A stretch of DNA of 64,000 nt from assembly GCA_033558025.1 (NCBI GenBank), contig JAUCEF010000017.1:3100001-3164000 (forward strand), read 5' to 3'. Each line of letters opens with the position of its first letter. Position 1 is the first letter of the stretch. The translations under genes and the position numbers were made by a program. This document shows positions 23,008 to 34,145 of the stretch, one piece after another. The notes under the pieces were generated by a model. It searched no databases. It was not told the origin of the DNA and saw nothing but the letters and a program-made list of their open reading frames with translations. The DNA is from Phytophthora sp. 'mugwort' (taxonomy: Eukaryota; Oomycota; Peronosporomycetes; Peronosporales; Peronosporaceae).

Positions 23008-23204
23008 GGGGGGGGGGGGGGGGGGGGGGGGGGGTGCGCGCGTCCTGTGTGAGCCTTCCATTTCAAGACCCCCAGGACGCGCACGCCCCTTCCGTCAAGC
23101 TCGACGTGACGCCGCCGAGCTTCTTTCCGGCAAACTCGACTCCAGGACGCGCAAGCCCCCTCCGGCAAACTCGACTCCAGGACGCGCAAGCCCCCTCCGG
23201 CAAG
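23008..23204 (+). repeat. G27 run followed by 35-bp GC-rich tandem repeats
   Basis: A run of 27 G (23008-23034) is followed by GC-rich sequence with a tandem unit of 35 bp. Two perfect copies lie at 23130-23164 and 23165-23199, each containing CTCGACTCCAGGACGC and AAGCCCCCTCCG. Degenerate copies extend back to about 23073. The repeats lie just before a Mutator-like transposase fragment and may be part of that element's 5' region. Confidence 0.65.
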
Positions 23205-23295
23205 CGTCTCATGAGCGACTCCACAGTCGGAGACCCTTCGCGTGACAGTTGCAACAGGTCTGACGATCGATTATCGCGTGTAGCAGACTCATCAG

Positions 23296-24030
23296 ATGAA
23301 GACTGACGAAGTGCGCGTAACGGCGCCGGCCTTTGAGACGTGGCACGATAACTGGGACTCTTTCTTCGCAATTCTGGCAGAGTATCAGGGTCGCACATCC
23401 CAGCTGTATAGCATTCGCACCACGGTCAAAGCCACGACTTGGAATCTGGTCATCAAGGCAAAGAACAAGTGGAGCGAAGCAGAGCTAATCCCCGGCTTTT
23501 GGTGACTATTACAAGAAGTTGTTGTGCACACATGGATGGGACAAGCGTTCGAGAGGGAAAGGTCGCCGGACTGAGTATCAGGTACGAAACACCGGCTGTG
23601 GGGTGGTTCTTTCCGCTGTCGTTGCTCGGTGTGATGCCACCGAAACGTTTCGCATTGCTGTCACAACACACAAACGGACTACAACCATCGGCTTGGAAAG
23701 AAATCTATCAGCACTATCCAGCGAATAGGCGAATCCGTGATCCCGCCGTTCTCGATATCGTAGACGAGCTCATTAAAGCTCGCGGAAACCCCAAGGAAAA
23801 TTTGAAGTATCTCAAAGAGACTACACGTTTGTCAGGTTGAGATGCCATTTCGAGAGATGCAACGAATTGCCAAACACGATTTTGATGTTTATGGCTTTAC
23901 AGGCAAAAAAATAATCTTACGCGACGTTCATAACTTGGTGCAGCGCCTTAAAACCAAGCGCCGCGGATCCGGAACTGTGGAAGAGAGGCTGGAGGTTGTC
24001 TTACGAAAGTGTCTTCGGACTGCTGGGTAA
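23296..24030 (+). pseudogene. Mutator-like transposase fragment (N-terminal part)
   Basis: Plus-strand frames joined by at least two frame changes resemble the N-terminal half of oomycete Mutator-like (MULE) transposases with a FAR1/FLYWCH-like DNA-binding region. Segments seen are APAFETWHDNWDSFFAIL (23325-23380), LCTHGWDKRSRGKGRRTEYQ (about 23520-23580), HYPANRRIRDPAVLDIVDEL (about 23713-23770) and LRDVHNLVQRLK (about 23918-23950). The DDE catalytic core is missing, and the sequence runs into an oppositely oriented pseudogene. It is an inactive fragment. Confidence 0.65.
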
Positions 24031-24169
24031 AGTGCACGAACACCGGATTTAGTAGCAGATCCAGGTCACAACAGCCCGTCAGGCGAGCTTTCTCGAAGAT
24101 CTGGCCTTGCAGAATCCGGAACTTCTCGCGGTACGTCGAGAGCTTTCCTTGGCTCCTCCGTGTACAGAG

Positions 24170-26557
24170 CTATGATACCCTCCTTCGTGAGCAGGCTTGG
24201 GGCGTAACACGAAAGATCCAGTTGCCCCCGCGACCGGCCGGTTCAGGGAACATCCACCCGGCCGAGAGCACCCGATAATCGATCAGGATCCCGGGCGTGA
24301 TGGTATCGACAGTGAGCACACTGATCTGGTAAGGCTCCCAAAGTGTCACCTCCTCCGCGATCACGGCCCACTGCTGATGGAAGCTTGAGATAAAGCTATC
24401 CGCAGGGCCGAACGGCTAGGGAGCGGGATCCGCGGCCGGAGGTGTCAGACTTGGAATGCTGACCACCTGGCTTGCGCCTACCCTCTCTTCCTCGGCTTTG
24501 GCAGTCGGCAGGGCCGGATCTTGGTCGACCGCTATGGGCATGGATTGGGATCCCTCGCCACCGGAGGTCTCCGCGGAAAGGCTATGCCGACGGGCGTCGG
24601 ATCGAGATCGCGCCAGACCCACCTGGAGCTCGTCGTCGTCGGAGTCGTCGAAGATCGCATCCGAGTCGACAGGCTCGGCATCGGATCCGCCGGTTGGAGT
24701 CGGAGCCAGAACTGTACTCGGATCCCGTGCCGGTGAACTCATAATCTGCATCGCCGACCTCAGCCACGGCGTCGACAACGAGATCCAAGGAGGATCCTGG
24801 CTAGTTCGGGGCTCTGGACGACGATGGTGCAGGAAACACCTCCGAGGCCCATCTCGAGGTAGTTGCGCCGCTTACCGAAGGGGGCGAGGAACGAGGCACC
24901 TTCTTCTGTGGGCTCGGATCCTCGCGGCAGGGAGAAGCAGGCGGACCCGAGGATCTCTTGGAAGAAGCCTGGTCACTGCGAGCTACGGAAGTAGATTGAT
25001 CGCTGTGTGCAACCGAAGCACTCCGCAAGGCAGCCGAAGCGATCGACGCCAAGTGTCGAGAGCGCTATCCTGTTCCATGACGGCCGAGTTGTGCGTGTTA
25101 AGCAGACCTTGGTGAGCTTGCAAAAGAAGTTGATCGAGATCCTGGCGGACAAACAGGTACGCTGCATATCAGAGATCTGTTCGAGAAGGTCCTTCTTGGC
25201 CTTGACATATTGTTGCCCCTTTTGGACGGCCTCGTCTAGATCCAGGCGTCCCCGATCGCGTATGCTCGTGAGCTGAGCTCATCTGGACCGTAGCAAACTC
25301 CAGATCTCGCTGAATTTGAGTGACGGCGCAGATCTCGGTGTTGGCGCGGGTCACCTGATCTTGGGCCCTCTTGAGCCCCTGAGCAACCGTGTTGCGGGCG
25401 GCCTCGAGCGTCTGGTGGTCCACGCGGAAATTACGAAGCTGGTCTTGCGTCCCGTGCAGAAGGTCTTCGGCACGAACATGATCCTGACAAGCTGCTAATA
25501 GTGAACGCTTCAAAGCTCGATCTCTTCCCGGGCCGCATCTGACTTGCGTACGGTATGATCGTGAACCCGGTGAAGATCCGAGCGACGGCGCTCCGCCTTG
25601 TCGAGGAGACCCTCCAACTCGGGGATCCGATCAGATTGAACGTGTAACTCGATCTGTGCAGCATGCAGGTCTGCTGCAGATCCGTCGAGCTGTTGGAGCA
25701 CTTGGTGTAGCTCGTCCCGCAGCAGCTGAACTTCGCGCCCCAGGCCCCGGATATGCTGCTCCGCTGCTTATAGCTGTTTGAAGATCCGCATGGTCCTTCT
25801 AGAGGCAGAAGAGGCCCCTGAACGCCGTGTCGCACTCGGATTGAGCGGCTTGACACTGCTGCTCGAGGCTGGTGGATTGGCGCGTCAACCCGGCCACTTC
25901 ATCTCGCAGATCCTGCAGATCCTGGGCGAGGGCAGGAACAGCCCTCGGCAGACCGGCTGGCGCGGTACTGCCACGGTCGGATAGACGGTGCTCCAGGCTG
26001 ATGGCGTATTTCCTGCAGGCGTGTGTACGCCTCCGCGCTGGTCTCCTCTAGCAAAGCGCAGATCGCCGAAATCCTGGACCTCCACGCGGAGGCGGTCAGC
26101 TTCTTGGCGCGTTTCAGCTTCAAGCTGCGTGACTTGGCGGAGTCGCGCTTGAATGACGTCGTTGCGGTGCTGGATGAAGTCGACGAACGTGAGCGCAGTC
26201 TTCCAGTTGGGCTCGGCCCGCGCGTGAAATTCCTCGTTGTGACGATGTGCGGCGACCAGATCCCGCATGGATTGCTGATGCTTGGTCAGCAGCTCGTCGG
26301 AGGCACCAATGAAGGTATGGATCGACGTGGCCGCGGCTCGCGGTGGATCCAGATGCAGCGCCACCTGTTTTGCAGCCGCCAAAGGATCCAACAGCGCGGT
26401 TACAATGCGCGCATGGAGGAGGAGCGTCCGGAGAAAGACCTTGCTTGGCGAACACGGCAGCGCGAGGCTTGGCGTCAGTACTTGGGGCGCTGTGGGCGGA
26501 CGACATAGCGGAGATGCTCGACTTGGGTTGATGGCAGTGGGTTGAATAGTGGATCAT
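24170..26557 (-). pseudogene. Gag-like coiled-coil protein pseudogene of a retroelement
   Basis: Minus-strand coding-like sequence, GC-rich, is broken into several frames. The N-terminal part (26557-25885) has an Ala/Pro-rich start, then helical sequence with ARAEPNWKTALTFVDFIQHR and RLRQVTQLEAETRQEADRLR, strongly heptad-like. The middle (25856-25169) is a Gln/Arg/Leu-rich coiled coil. The C-terminal part (24778-24416) is Ser/Asp-rich with DSDAIFDDSDDDELQ, followed by a hydrophobic tail with AGWMFPEPAGRGGN. The lay-out (coiled coil, acidic linker, no enzyme domain) fits a gag-like protein of a Phytophthora Gypsy-type element; this is inference because no RT is present. Confidence 0.45.
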
Positions 26558-27640
26558 GTGACACGGCGTGTTTCCTTTGCGCGGTGGTCACAAAGTGTTA
26601 GGGGCGGTTGTGGTATTGCAGATCCGGATAAGATGGAGGTTGGCCAGCAGGTGGGGGATCCAAGTCGCCAGCGGCAGCCATGACAGCGTCAAGGTGATGG
26701 ATCCGGAACATGCGACACGCCTGGTCTGTATATGGTACGGATCCTGGATCCGTCCAGTGGGATAAGATCCTGAGTACCGGATCCGATCAGTTTAGTGCAC
26801 ACCTTGTAGAAGATCCATAGCTAAATTGAGGTAGAGTGGAGACGGTTGGCCAGGAGAGAGTCAGAGATGGTATCCTGGGTTATAAGTAGTTCGCAGGATA
26901 GGTTTTGGGATGGGATCCGAAGGTAGATAGGCTAAGGCATAAATCAGAACCGATTTGCACTGGAAGGCAGACTCGAATATTGTATAGGGGTTTCTATTGG
27001 TCCCATACATAGATTAAGTCTAACTTTGGCGATCTTCCTGCACGTGGCAGGCCCTGGGTACTTGACCAGGTCGCGCTCGCCCTTTGGATTCTCAACCCCT
27101 CCCCCACAAGACCCCTCTATTGGAAGCGGCAAGCATCGCAAAGGAACAAGCACACCTCCGATAAGGAGCAAAGACACCCTCAAGAAGGAGCAACTCCGGA
27201 TTCCGTATTTCTAGTACGGATCCACAAGGTCTACGCAAGAGCTCAAGCCCAAACCGACACCGGATCTCGTGCGCAGGGATAACCGCGCAGATCCACCCCT
27301 CCCAAGTCCCCACAAGGACGTCCATGGTCCACCAAATGCGCATCTCGTGTCAGCAAGAGAGCAGTACCAGCCCGCCGACGGGTACACAAGGTGAACCACT
27401 CAGCACCAACACAGCCGTCGGAGTACCCCCTCCGTAAGCCGGTGTCTGGGCGCAGTTCGTGTGAGTTGGAATCCCACTGAATTTCATCGTATCCGCTCCA
27501 CCACACGTTTCCTTTTTCCTAAATTTGTTCTGTGCAGGTACGCATCAGGTGCGTACCTTCGGCTGCCTGCCATGCCCGTCCTGGCCGTCCATGGCAGCTC
27601 GCGCATGGTGGTTTGCTACAAAGGCCACTGGAGTGCTCGA
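26558..27640. other. GGATCC-rich non-coding flank of the gag-like relic
   Basis: No gene is supported. The sequence has many GATCC words and several GGATCC sites (for example near 26655, 26699, 26743, 26749, 26776 and 27219), continuing a bias seen in the adjoining pseudogene. It probably represents the leader or LTR region of the same element. A composition change to AT-rich sequence occurs near 27690-27710. Confidence 0.4.
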
Positions 27641-28123
27641 TCAGCACGGGCCCGTGAGGGTGCTGACCGGCACGCCGTGCTCGGCCTGACAGTTATCATC
27701 ATCTCCTAAAAGGGATTTAGGTGCTCGTTTTTTATATTTTCCAAACCTCAGCTTCTCATCGCGAAATGATGTCAAGCATCTGTCTCGACAGTCTTTCCAA
27801 TACTGACAGCTACCTTGATAACGACTTTGACAGCCGAGTCGTACCTTATAATGTCCACTAAAGAGCTTGATACATTCACACCCTACAAAGTGATGTTGCT
27901 CATCCTTATCAATAATTAGATAATGTCTTTGAATTGGAGTGTTGCAATAACAACACTCGCTAACGTTGGGCCAGTCCGGCTTGGGGTAAATTTGGGTTTT
28001 AGTATTGGCAACCCAACCCTTTTCACCCTTTGTCGAACGCCAGTACCTCCCCGGGGAATGATATTGACTCAGATCTCCAGCGGCATCGGACAGAATTGTA
28101 AGCGTTGGGCTTTCTATTCTCAT
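27641..28123 (-). CDS. Small Cys4 zinc-binding-like protein, family unnamed
   Basis: A 160-residue uninterrupted frame starts at an ATG (28123). Its centre has the pattern CCYCNTPIQRHYLII...HHFVGCECIKLF, that is C-x2-C, a beta hairpin, then G-C-x-C-(I/V)-K-x-F. This resembles a small Cys4 zinc module that I associate with uncharacterised proteins of phages and large DNA viruses and some protists; that link is from memory and unverified. A second Cys group (CQSRYQGSCQYWKDCRDRC) follows, then a Lys/Arg-rich stretch. The last 15-20 codons lie across a sharp change from AT-rich to GC-rich, repeat-like sequence, so the native C-terminus may have been cut by an insertion. An upstream exon is possible: an acceptor-like GAAAATAG lies about 30 nt before the ATG, though in another frame. 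Confidence 0.45.
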   Translation of the reverse strand: MRIESPTLTILSDAAGDLSQYHSPGRYWRSTKGEKGWVANTKTQIYPKPDWPNVSECCYCNTPIQRHYLIIDKDEQHHFVGCECIKLFSGHYKVRLGCQSRYQGSCQYWKDCRDRCLTSFRDEKLRFGKYKKRAPKSLLGDDDNCQAEHGVPVSTLTGPC

Positions 28124-28586
28124 CGTCGTCTATATCAGTACCGACTTCCTATTTTCGAAAACAAATTAATTGATTAGATAAGTTCGGTTTTGGTGGTAAG
28201 TTCGGCTTCATTTGTTGCTTAAGTTCGCTTTTTCTTATCGCGTTCAACTTACACTTTTGAGCATTAATTTATTCGCGGGGCTTTTCATCGTACTCTCGCT
28301 GCTTAGCTATACGTGTTTCTCTCGTTTTGGGATATAACGCTTTTGATCGGCTTTGATACGCCCCTTGTTCAGTTGATATTTATCGGATGAGTACGCCAGG
28401 CTTGTATATTACTAACTTTATATTCATTGGGATCAAAAAAACTAATCAAGGCCGTGCTTAATCTGTACACTTCACCTCATTGTCACCTGGATGCCTGTTT
28501 GAACCCTGCGGCGCGGCAATTTGAAATTTCCTAGCCCCTCCAGACCCGGAACTGGGTAGAACATCTAAACTGCATATGCAGTATAA
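28124..28586. other. AT-rich intergenic region
   Basis: This region lies between the Cys4 frame and the left end of the piggyBac element. It is AT-rich, and no gene, RNA or clear repeat is recognised. Confidence 0.45.
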
Positions 28587-28590
28587 TTAA

Positions 28591-31500
28591 ACTTGAGGTT
28601 TGTATACCTTTAGACGGGGAACAGCAGATTATAGGCAGGCGAAGATCAAAGTCGTGATAAAGGTGCATCTAAACTGCATATATGGTGTCCTAATTGGCAA
28701 GTGGAGACTGCATAGTGCATCTTAACGCAGAAATGGACAGGATACCACTGGAACAGAAACTGGAGCATCCTGCTACCATTTTCAAAATTTCAGAAATCGA
28801 AAACTTTCCATACACAATCCTATATACAAAAGAGGGGTGTCACCCCTATGGATCCGGTGCTGGTAACGCAAACAGATGATGCGTCAATGCAGCCTTTACG
28901 GGTATTACTAGATCCAAGTGAAGTGGGGGGCATTTGTAGCAGCTGGTGATGCAAGCAAAGTAAACGCAAAGTTTTGCGCCAAGACAGGTCGATCAGGATG
29001 CGAGTGCGTGCGCAGCATACAAAGTTTGGCTGTGGTTCACGGGAGACTAGACATGAAGCGATTAATACTAGCCAATATATGCAGCATATATTCACGTTAC
29101 TGGCAGCTTTATATGCAGTTTAGCTCCTAGGTGTTCGTCCGGCGTCACTTGCTTGGAGCTGTCGAAGCCGGCGTGCCAGGCGGATGGCGTGCCCGGTATA
29201 GTCCCGTCAGCTCTCGGCGCATCCTGATCGACCTCGCATTCTCCACAGGCATCAGAGTACCATTCACCCACTCCTTGTGCCAGATATCCCAGCACGTCAT
29301 GGTCACGCCGCGGATGTTGCGCCTAGCGCGTGCACACGAATATCGGGCCGACGCTGTTGCAGTCCTTGCAGAAGTAGGTCGTAGTATATGCCCGCTGCTC
29401 ACCGGTGCGTAGCGCCGAGCAAACTTTGCAAGCTCGTTGTCGACACTTCGCCTGCGTGTCCTTGTTTCGCCATTCATCCACCTGCCTCGCTGTGTTGTGG
29501 GCTGAATTGGTCGCCAGCACCACGGAGGGGAATCGGCGTGTATGCTGCTGGAGCAGGAAGTCTCGTATCCCAAATGAGTTCCCATTGCACATATCTGTGG
29601 CTTGGACTTGGGTCAGCTGAAGGTGCAGCTTGATCATGTACTTCACGTGCGTCAAAGGTCGCGACTCCTTGTTCTGAGGTAGGCCTTGTGGACGATGTAG
29701 CCATTCAGATGGCCAGGTCGATTAAGCCCAGCACCTGCGACTTGTAGTACGTTTTGAAGCGGAATGCACGCTGCAGCGTGCAACTAGTCGTGTACGTCCA
29801 CGCCGCCAATGAAGGCGTGGTAGTCCTTTATGGCTCTAGGGCACGGCGCCTCGACCTTTTCTGGGCCATTCTGACGCAACATTCTGTCAACCGCCGCGGT
29901 GCTTCCGGTGCAAAGGAAATGCACGGGGCAAGGGTCCCACCAGTTTATAGCTATCATTCCAGGCACAAGCTTTGACTAAGCACCTTTGAAGGAACCACGC
30001 AGAATTGTCTTCGGTCGGGTCTTCTTCTTTTCAATCATTTCCTTGCAGTAGCCGAGGCGGTTTGTCATGATTGTGCCGACGCAATAAAAACCCATGAGCA
30101 GCAGTTGAATGGCCAAAGCCACGGACGTGTAAAAGCGGTCAATGACCACGAGCCTCATGCCTCTTTTCTTGCTTCAGGACCAAATATTTCCATCAAGTTT
30201 CTCACAACTGCGGCAGCACCAGCCTTCATGTCTGGGTTGTGCGCGTCACTTGCATGCTGCTTCTTACCGCAGTACACTTCAAAGCTGTCGATATGCATTA
30301 TAACACGAACACATGTTTCGTTAGCATACTGCCTAAGACAGCATAAGTACCTCAAACGTAAAAAAAAAAACTCACCGGATGCAGTACGCGGTTACTGCGC
30401 TACACAACATAAAAAAGCTTTGTGCCTCACTTGTGGAGCTTGTCCTTCATGTAGATTCACATCTTGTTGAACGACGACCGGTTTGGCAGGACTGCTTCGT
30501 CGAACGGCAATTGCGATGGTGCCACATACACATGAACCGGTTGCATGAAAGCACCGAACCAAAGCTTCCACGCGAAATGGCTCCAACACAACGGTTTTCC
30601 AGTGGTTCGAAAGCTTCTCCCGGTTCGTCGCAGTTGTCCTTGCCACCAGCAAGCCAATGAACCGACACAGCTCGTGTGGCATTATCGGCTTCATCACCTC
30701 CATATCATGCTGGATATCACGACGGGTCTTCCTGGGCAGTCCTCATTCCTCTGCCGTTTCTTCTTGTAGCGACGAAAAGCTTCATGAACTCGTAAAGGAA
30801 GCATTTTACGGTGGTATTCGTTCGAACAGGCTGCGATGTGCTGCCACAGCACTACCGACATGAAGAAGAAGAGAAGCGCAACGGGGGAATCACCGTATCG
30901 AATCACCTCCGCGGCTGGTCCGGAGTAACCTTGTCGTAGGCCAGGAAAAGCACCAGTGCTGTGGAGAGGTTCATACGGCGTCGTGATGTGCACTCCGATG
31001 CCTGGTTGCCTGGTTCTTCGACGTCCTCCCACCCACTAGTCGTCATGCTGTGCAACACTGCGTTTTCAAGTTACCCACCATCACTTGGTCTTCACCACCA
31101 AAGCTTTCCAGGAGGTTTTCTGCAAACAGCACCTCTGCAGCAACCTCCGTTTCCGTCTCCTCGGGGTTGTCGTTAACGTCTTCCGGAGCGCAATAATCCG
31201 ACTCATACTCGCCTTCTCCGACGTCGTCCTTTTCAGCCTCATCTCCAGAATCGATCATGCTGAACTGCTCTGTGTCGTCGCCCAACTCAATAGTGTTCAA
31301 GCCATCGTTCTTGTCTGCTAGCAAATCGTTCCCTAGTGCTGAGGACTCAGCTTCTTCGTCCTCATCACCTTCACAAAGCGTAGGAACATATTTACATGCA
31401 GCATTAGATTCAGCACTGTATTCAGCATAATATGCAGATCAGTATGCAGCATATTATGAAGTACATGATGCAGCAGAGCGGACAGCTTACTGACTTCGGA

Positions 31501-32534
31501 CTGCTCGAACGACTCCACCGACTCAACGTCGCTGACAGAAGCTGTGCTTGGGCTCGGCACGCGTCGGTCTTCGTCGTCTTCCGATTCAGCATACTCGTGA
31601 ACATAGGGGGATGCTGCGATCAGGTCCTCCGGCGAAACGCATAGCCGAGGTGGGGGTGTTGTCGCAACCGGACTGGGTGTCTGAATCAGCGAGCGTCTGA
31701 TTTGAACGACGTCCGGATCGATTGATTGGAGTCTGTCGCCGTGGCGATCGTGGAGGTACGGACGGAGATTCAGGCGTGGCGTTCGTGCGCTGATCTGGAA
31801 CCGCGCCATCAGGGTTAGCACGAGCTTCAGCAGCATCAAAGTCGGTCGCATAGTTATGGCGAATGACCTCAGCTGTGGCCGCAAGTTGTTCATCGCCAAC
31901 AGCAACCGCAGGCCGTGTAGAAGCAGCAGTTGAAACTTGCGTAGTGCTAGAGCTTTTTAGGACTGCAAACACAAAATAAGAAGGTTAGATCAATACAGCA
32001 AACGCGTCTCCATACACCGACGTACTGTTCGTAGTACTCCAGCACATCTTCTTCGCCGCGAAAGAAGTGCACACCCTCCGTGCCGCTCATGTCTTCGTTG
32101 GGCCGGATATAGAAGTAGCGTTCGTCTAAGCCTCGCCTCGGCGGCGGCTTGCGAGTCCAGCCTTGCCCACGCAGCTCCCGCTAAACTGACTTGAGTGAGA
32201 GGTCACGCGCTGTGACCTCACTGTCCCGGGGAATCTTGCCACGCGGCTTCACCATCTCTGCTGCCGGCTTGTGCTGTCCCCGCGTAAATTCTTGAATGGG
32301 AGAGGCTTTTGAAAAGCGGCAGCTGCGAACCACCCATTCGGTGGAAACCTCCCGAAAATGATGCAAAAACAGCGTAGACCACACCAACCCGCCAAAAATG
32401 AAATCGAAAAAAGACAAATGCTGGTCGCAGCTCCTGTGCGAGTGAAAGGGCGCGTACAGAGCCACGACATCCCGCCATCTTAAGGTTTGTATACCCCTTG
32501 GCGAGGGAAAAGACAACCCATACAAACTTCAAGT
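28591..32534 (-). mobile_element. piggyBac-type transposon with TTAA flanks
   Basis: A 3.94-kb element is bounded on both sides by TTAA (28587-28590 and 32535-32538), the target site duplicated by piggyBac transposases. The ends are inverted: the left begins ACTTGAGGTTTGTATACC, and the right, read on the minus strand, begins ACTTGAAGTTTGTATGGG, with a further internal GGTTTGTATACCCC at 32485-32500. It encodes a decayed piggyBac transposase on the minus strand. It lies directly beside the 3' end of a CRN pseudogene. The first 550 bp at the left end (28591-29140) contain no coding sequence. Confidence 0.75.
29145..32180 (-). pseudogene. piggyBac transposase pseudogene
   Basis: The cut-and-paste transposase of the element is broken by stops and frameshifts. 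In coding order there is: an N-terminal segment with GVHFFRGEEDVLEYYEQY (about 32090-32030); a Ser/Asp/Glu-rich linker (31905-31050); the piggyBac core start (EVMKPIMPHELCRFIGLLVA, about 30700); RLVVIDRFYTSVALAIQLL (30158-30090); a segment with YHAFIGGVDVHD, where the next codon, normally Gln, is a TAG stop (about 29788); and a Cys-rich RING-like tail (about 29480-29330). The core Asp positions in the DRFYTS and GGVDVHD boxes are still visible. It is inactive as it stands. Confidence 0.75.
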
Positions 32535-32599
32535 TTAAAATCGCTTATGGGGAATATATTCAGCTTAAGCTTTTTGCTAATGCCGCATTATACAACATC

Positions 32600-33697
32600 C
32601 GGTTTGGAGGGGCTAGCTTTGACGTACCAAAAAGAAAGCCATCTTTTCGGCCAACGGCATTCCTTCAGACCAGAAATCTCCAACTTCGTCTTCACTTGGC
32701 TGAATACACTCCATTTCGATTGCTTTTTTCCGCGCAAACCGAGCTTGTAAGTTCAAGCAGCGCTTGAAGGGACGTTCCACAGAGTCGAAGCAAAGAACTA
32801 GATCTTCGATGTCGCCAACCTTGTCTGGATATCAAACTGTGTTCCAGGTGCACGCCTTGCACCAAGCTTTTTCCAGCGTTTCGGCAGTGTTTTCCCTCGA
32901 AGCAGACTGTCGCGCTGTTTCGGATTCAGTTTTCCGAATAACCGCTGTCGCCGCAACGTCCGATCGAAGATTTTCAAACGAAACTCATTGCCGCCCTGGC
33001 CGTAGATGAAACTGAGCTGAAGGAGAGATTGTCAAATGCATGCTTCAACGGTTTGAATAGCAATAAGCCATTTCTCACAGCATCGATGTCATCGAAGCCC
33101 ATCAAATCACCGGAGAGAACTCATTTTTCCGACGAAACAAATGAGAGGCAATGACCAACTCCGATGGAAGTGCCATGTTGAGCAACATGCATCGCAGCAT
33201 CCGGTCCCCCATGTCACAATGATACGTCGTGATCAGACTTGTCTTGAAATGGTTGGTTCGTGCAGACGCTGACGAAAACGCATCCATCAACGTATATATG
33301 CAAAAGAGACTCCTGGAGTTTAAGTAATCGAGGATCTGCATCTACATGTCTTGAAACCACCACCAGCACGTGAATTTGTTTCGCTTTTGGAGTCTTCATA
33401 TCTGCAAGGAACTCGGCAATCGGATCCTCCCCCTGCAGCTCTAGGTCTTCGCTTTTTTTGTTGGGGTTTCGATGAGAGGAGTCTTCTCGCCCTTCTTCAG
33501 CTTCTTCACATCTTCAGTGCGGGACGATACGATGCGTCGCCCTCGTTCGTCAGGAAGAGCTGCAGCTTGTCCGCAGGAAACTGGTACATCTTCTTCACCT
33601 TCATAGCGTCCTACAAGTCCCCCACCAGCTGACTCGTGTCGATGTCCACAGGGACCACGCTCCCTTCTCCAACGATCGCACAGACGAGCTTCACCAT
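32600..33697 (-). pseudogene. Crinkler (CRN) effector pseudogene, HNH-like C-terminus
   Basis: Crinklers are secreted or translocated oomycete proteins that act in host nuclei. An ATG at 33697 opens a ubiquitin-like N-terminal domain beginning MVKLVCAIVG. A stop follows about 27 codons in (near 33617), at a position usually Lys. After it comes the LFLAK-type motif, here LQLFLT (about 33560), then a DWL-like segment with QIHVLVVV (about 33390). The C-terminal region has VIASHLFRR (about 33150) and, in another frame, FDDIDAVRNGLLLFKPLKHA (about 33090-33035), an arrangement resembling HNH_2-type nuclease domains. The end reads SVERPFKRCLNLQARFARKK (about 32770-32700). Several frameshifts and stops make it a pseudogene. 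The piggyBac right end lies about 65 bp beyond the last recognisable CRN sequence. Confidence 0.7.
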
Positions 33698-33874
33698 CTT
33701 TTCTCGAGGCGGCAGATTTTAGGGGGGAAATTTGCAATTGTACTTCAGCGGAAACAAAGGTGTGATGAACCCTAAAGTTACCTGACGTGATTCCAACCAA
33801 TAGTGAGAGGTGCAACTGAGCTCCTTGCGCTCTCGTCTGATTCAGCAGCCGCGTCGATGAAACCAACACCTGGG

Positions 33875-34145
33875 CATTAGAAACGGTTAAACCTGTCTAC
33901 GAACACTCCTGAAGCGTTGGGTGCCTGCTCGAGCTCTCAGCTGGTCGAGAGGTTGCATCCAATTTTATCCATCTGAGTTCTTGACGGCTTCTGCAGCTAT
34001 GTGTGGTGGATTAGAGCGTTCTCTCGCTCTGAGAGGTAGCACCCATCTGTTTTGATGTGGTAGCTAGACCTACCCTCGATTTCGGAATTAAGGCAAGAAT
34101 TAGCAAAATTCTGTCAAAGGGGCTGGCTATTACTACTCGGGGTAC
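33875..34145 (-). repeat. LTR-like repeat relic, copy 2 (inverted relative to copy 1)
   Basis: The reverse complement matches 22385-22703 over most of its length, with scattered substitutions and small indels. It lies immediately upstream of the CRN pseudogene. Being in inverted orientation to copy 1, the two cannot be the paired LTRs of one element, so they are independent insertions or rearranged. Confidence 0.6.

Noticed and set aside
24456..25115. Plus-strand frame of 219 codons
   Set aside because: GC-rich shadow of the minus-strand gag-like relic; the Ser/Asp-rich coding signal is on the other strand.
32498..32767. Plus-strand frame of 89 codons near the piggyBac right end
   Set aside because: It spans the TTAA border of the element and is antisense to the end of the CRN relic.
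22385..34145. One intact LTR retrotransposon bounded by the two LTR-like copies
   Set aside because: The copies are in inverted, not direct, orientation, and no RT or integrase lies between them.
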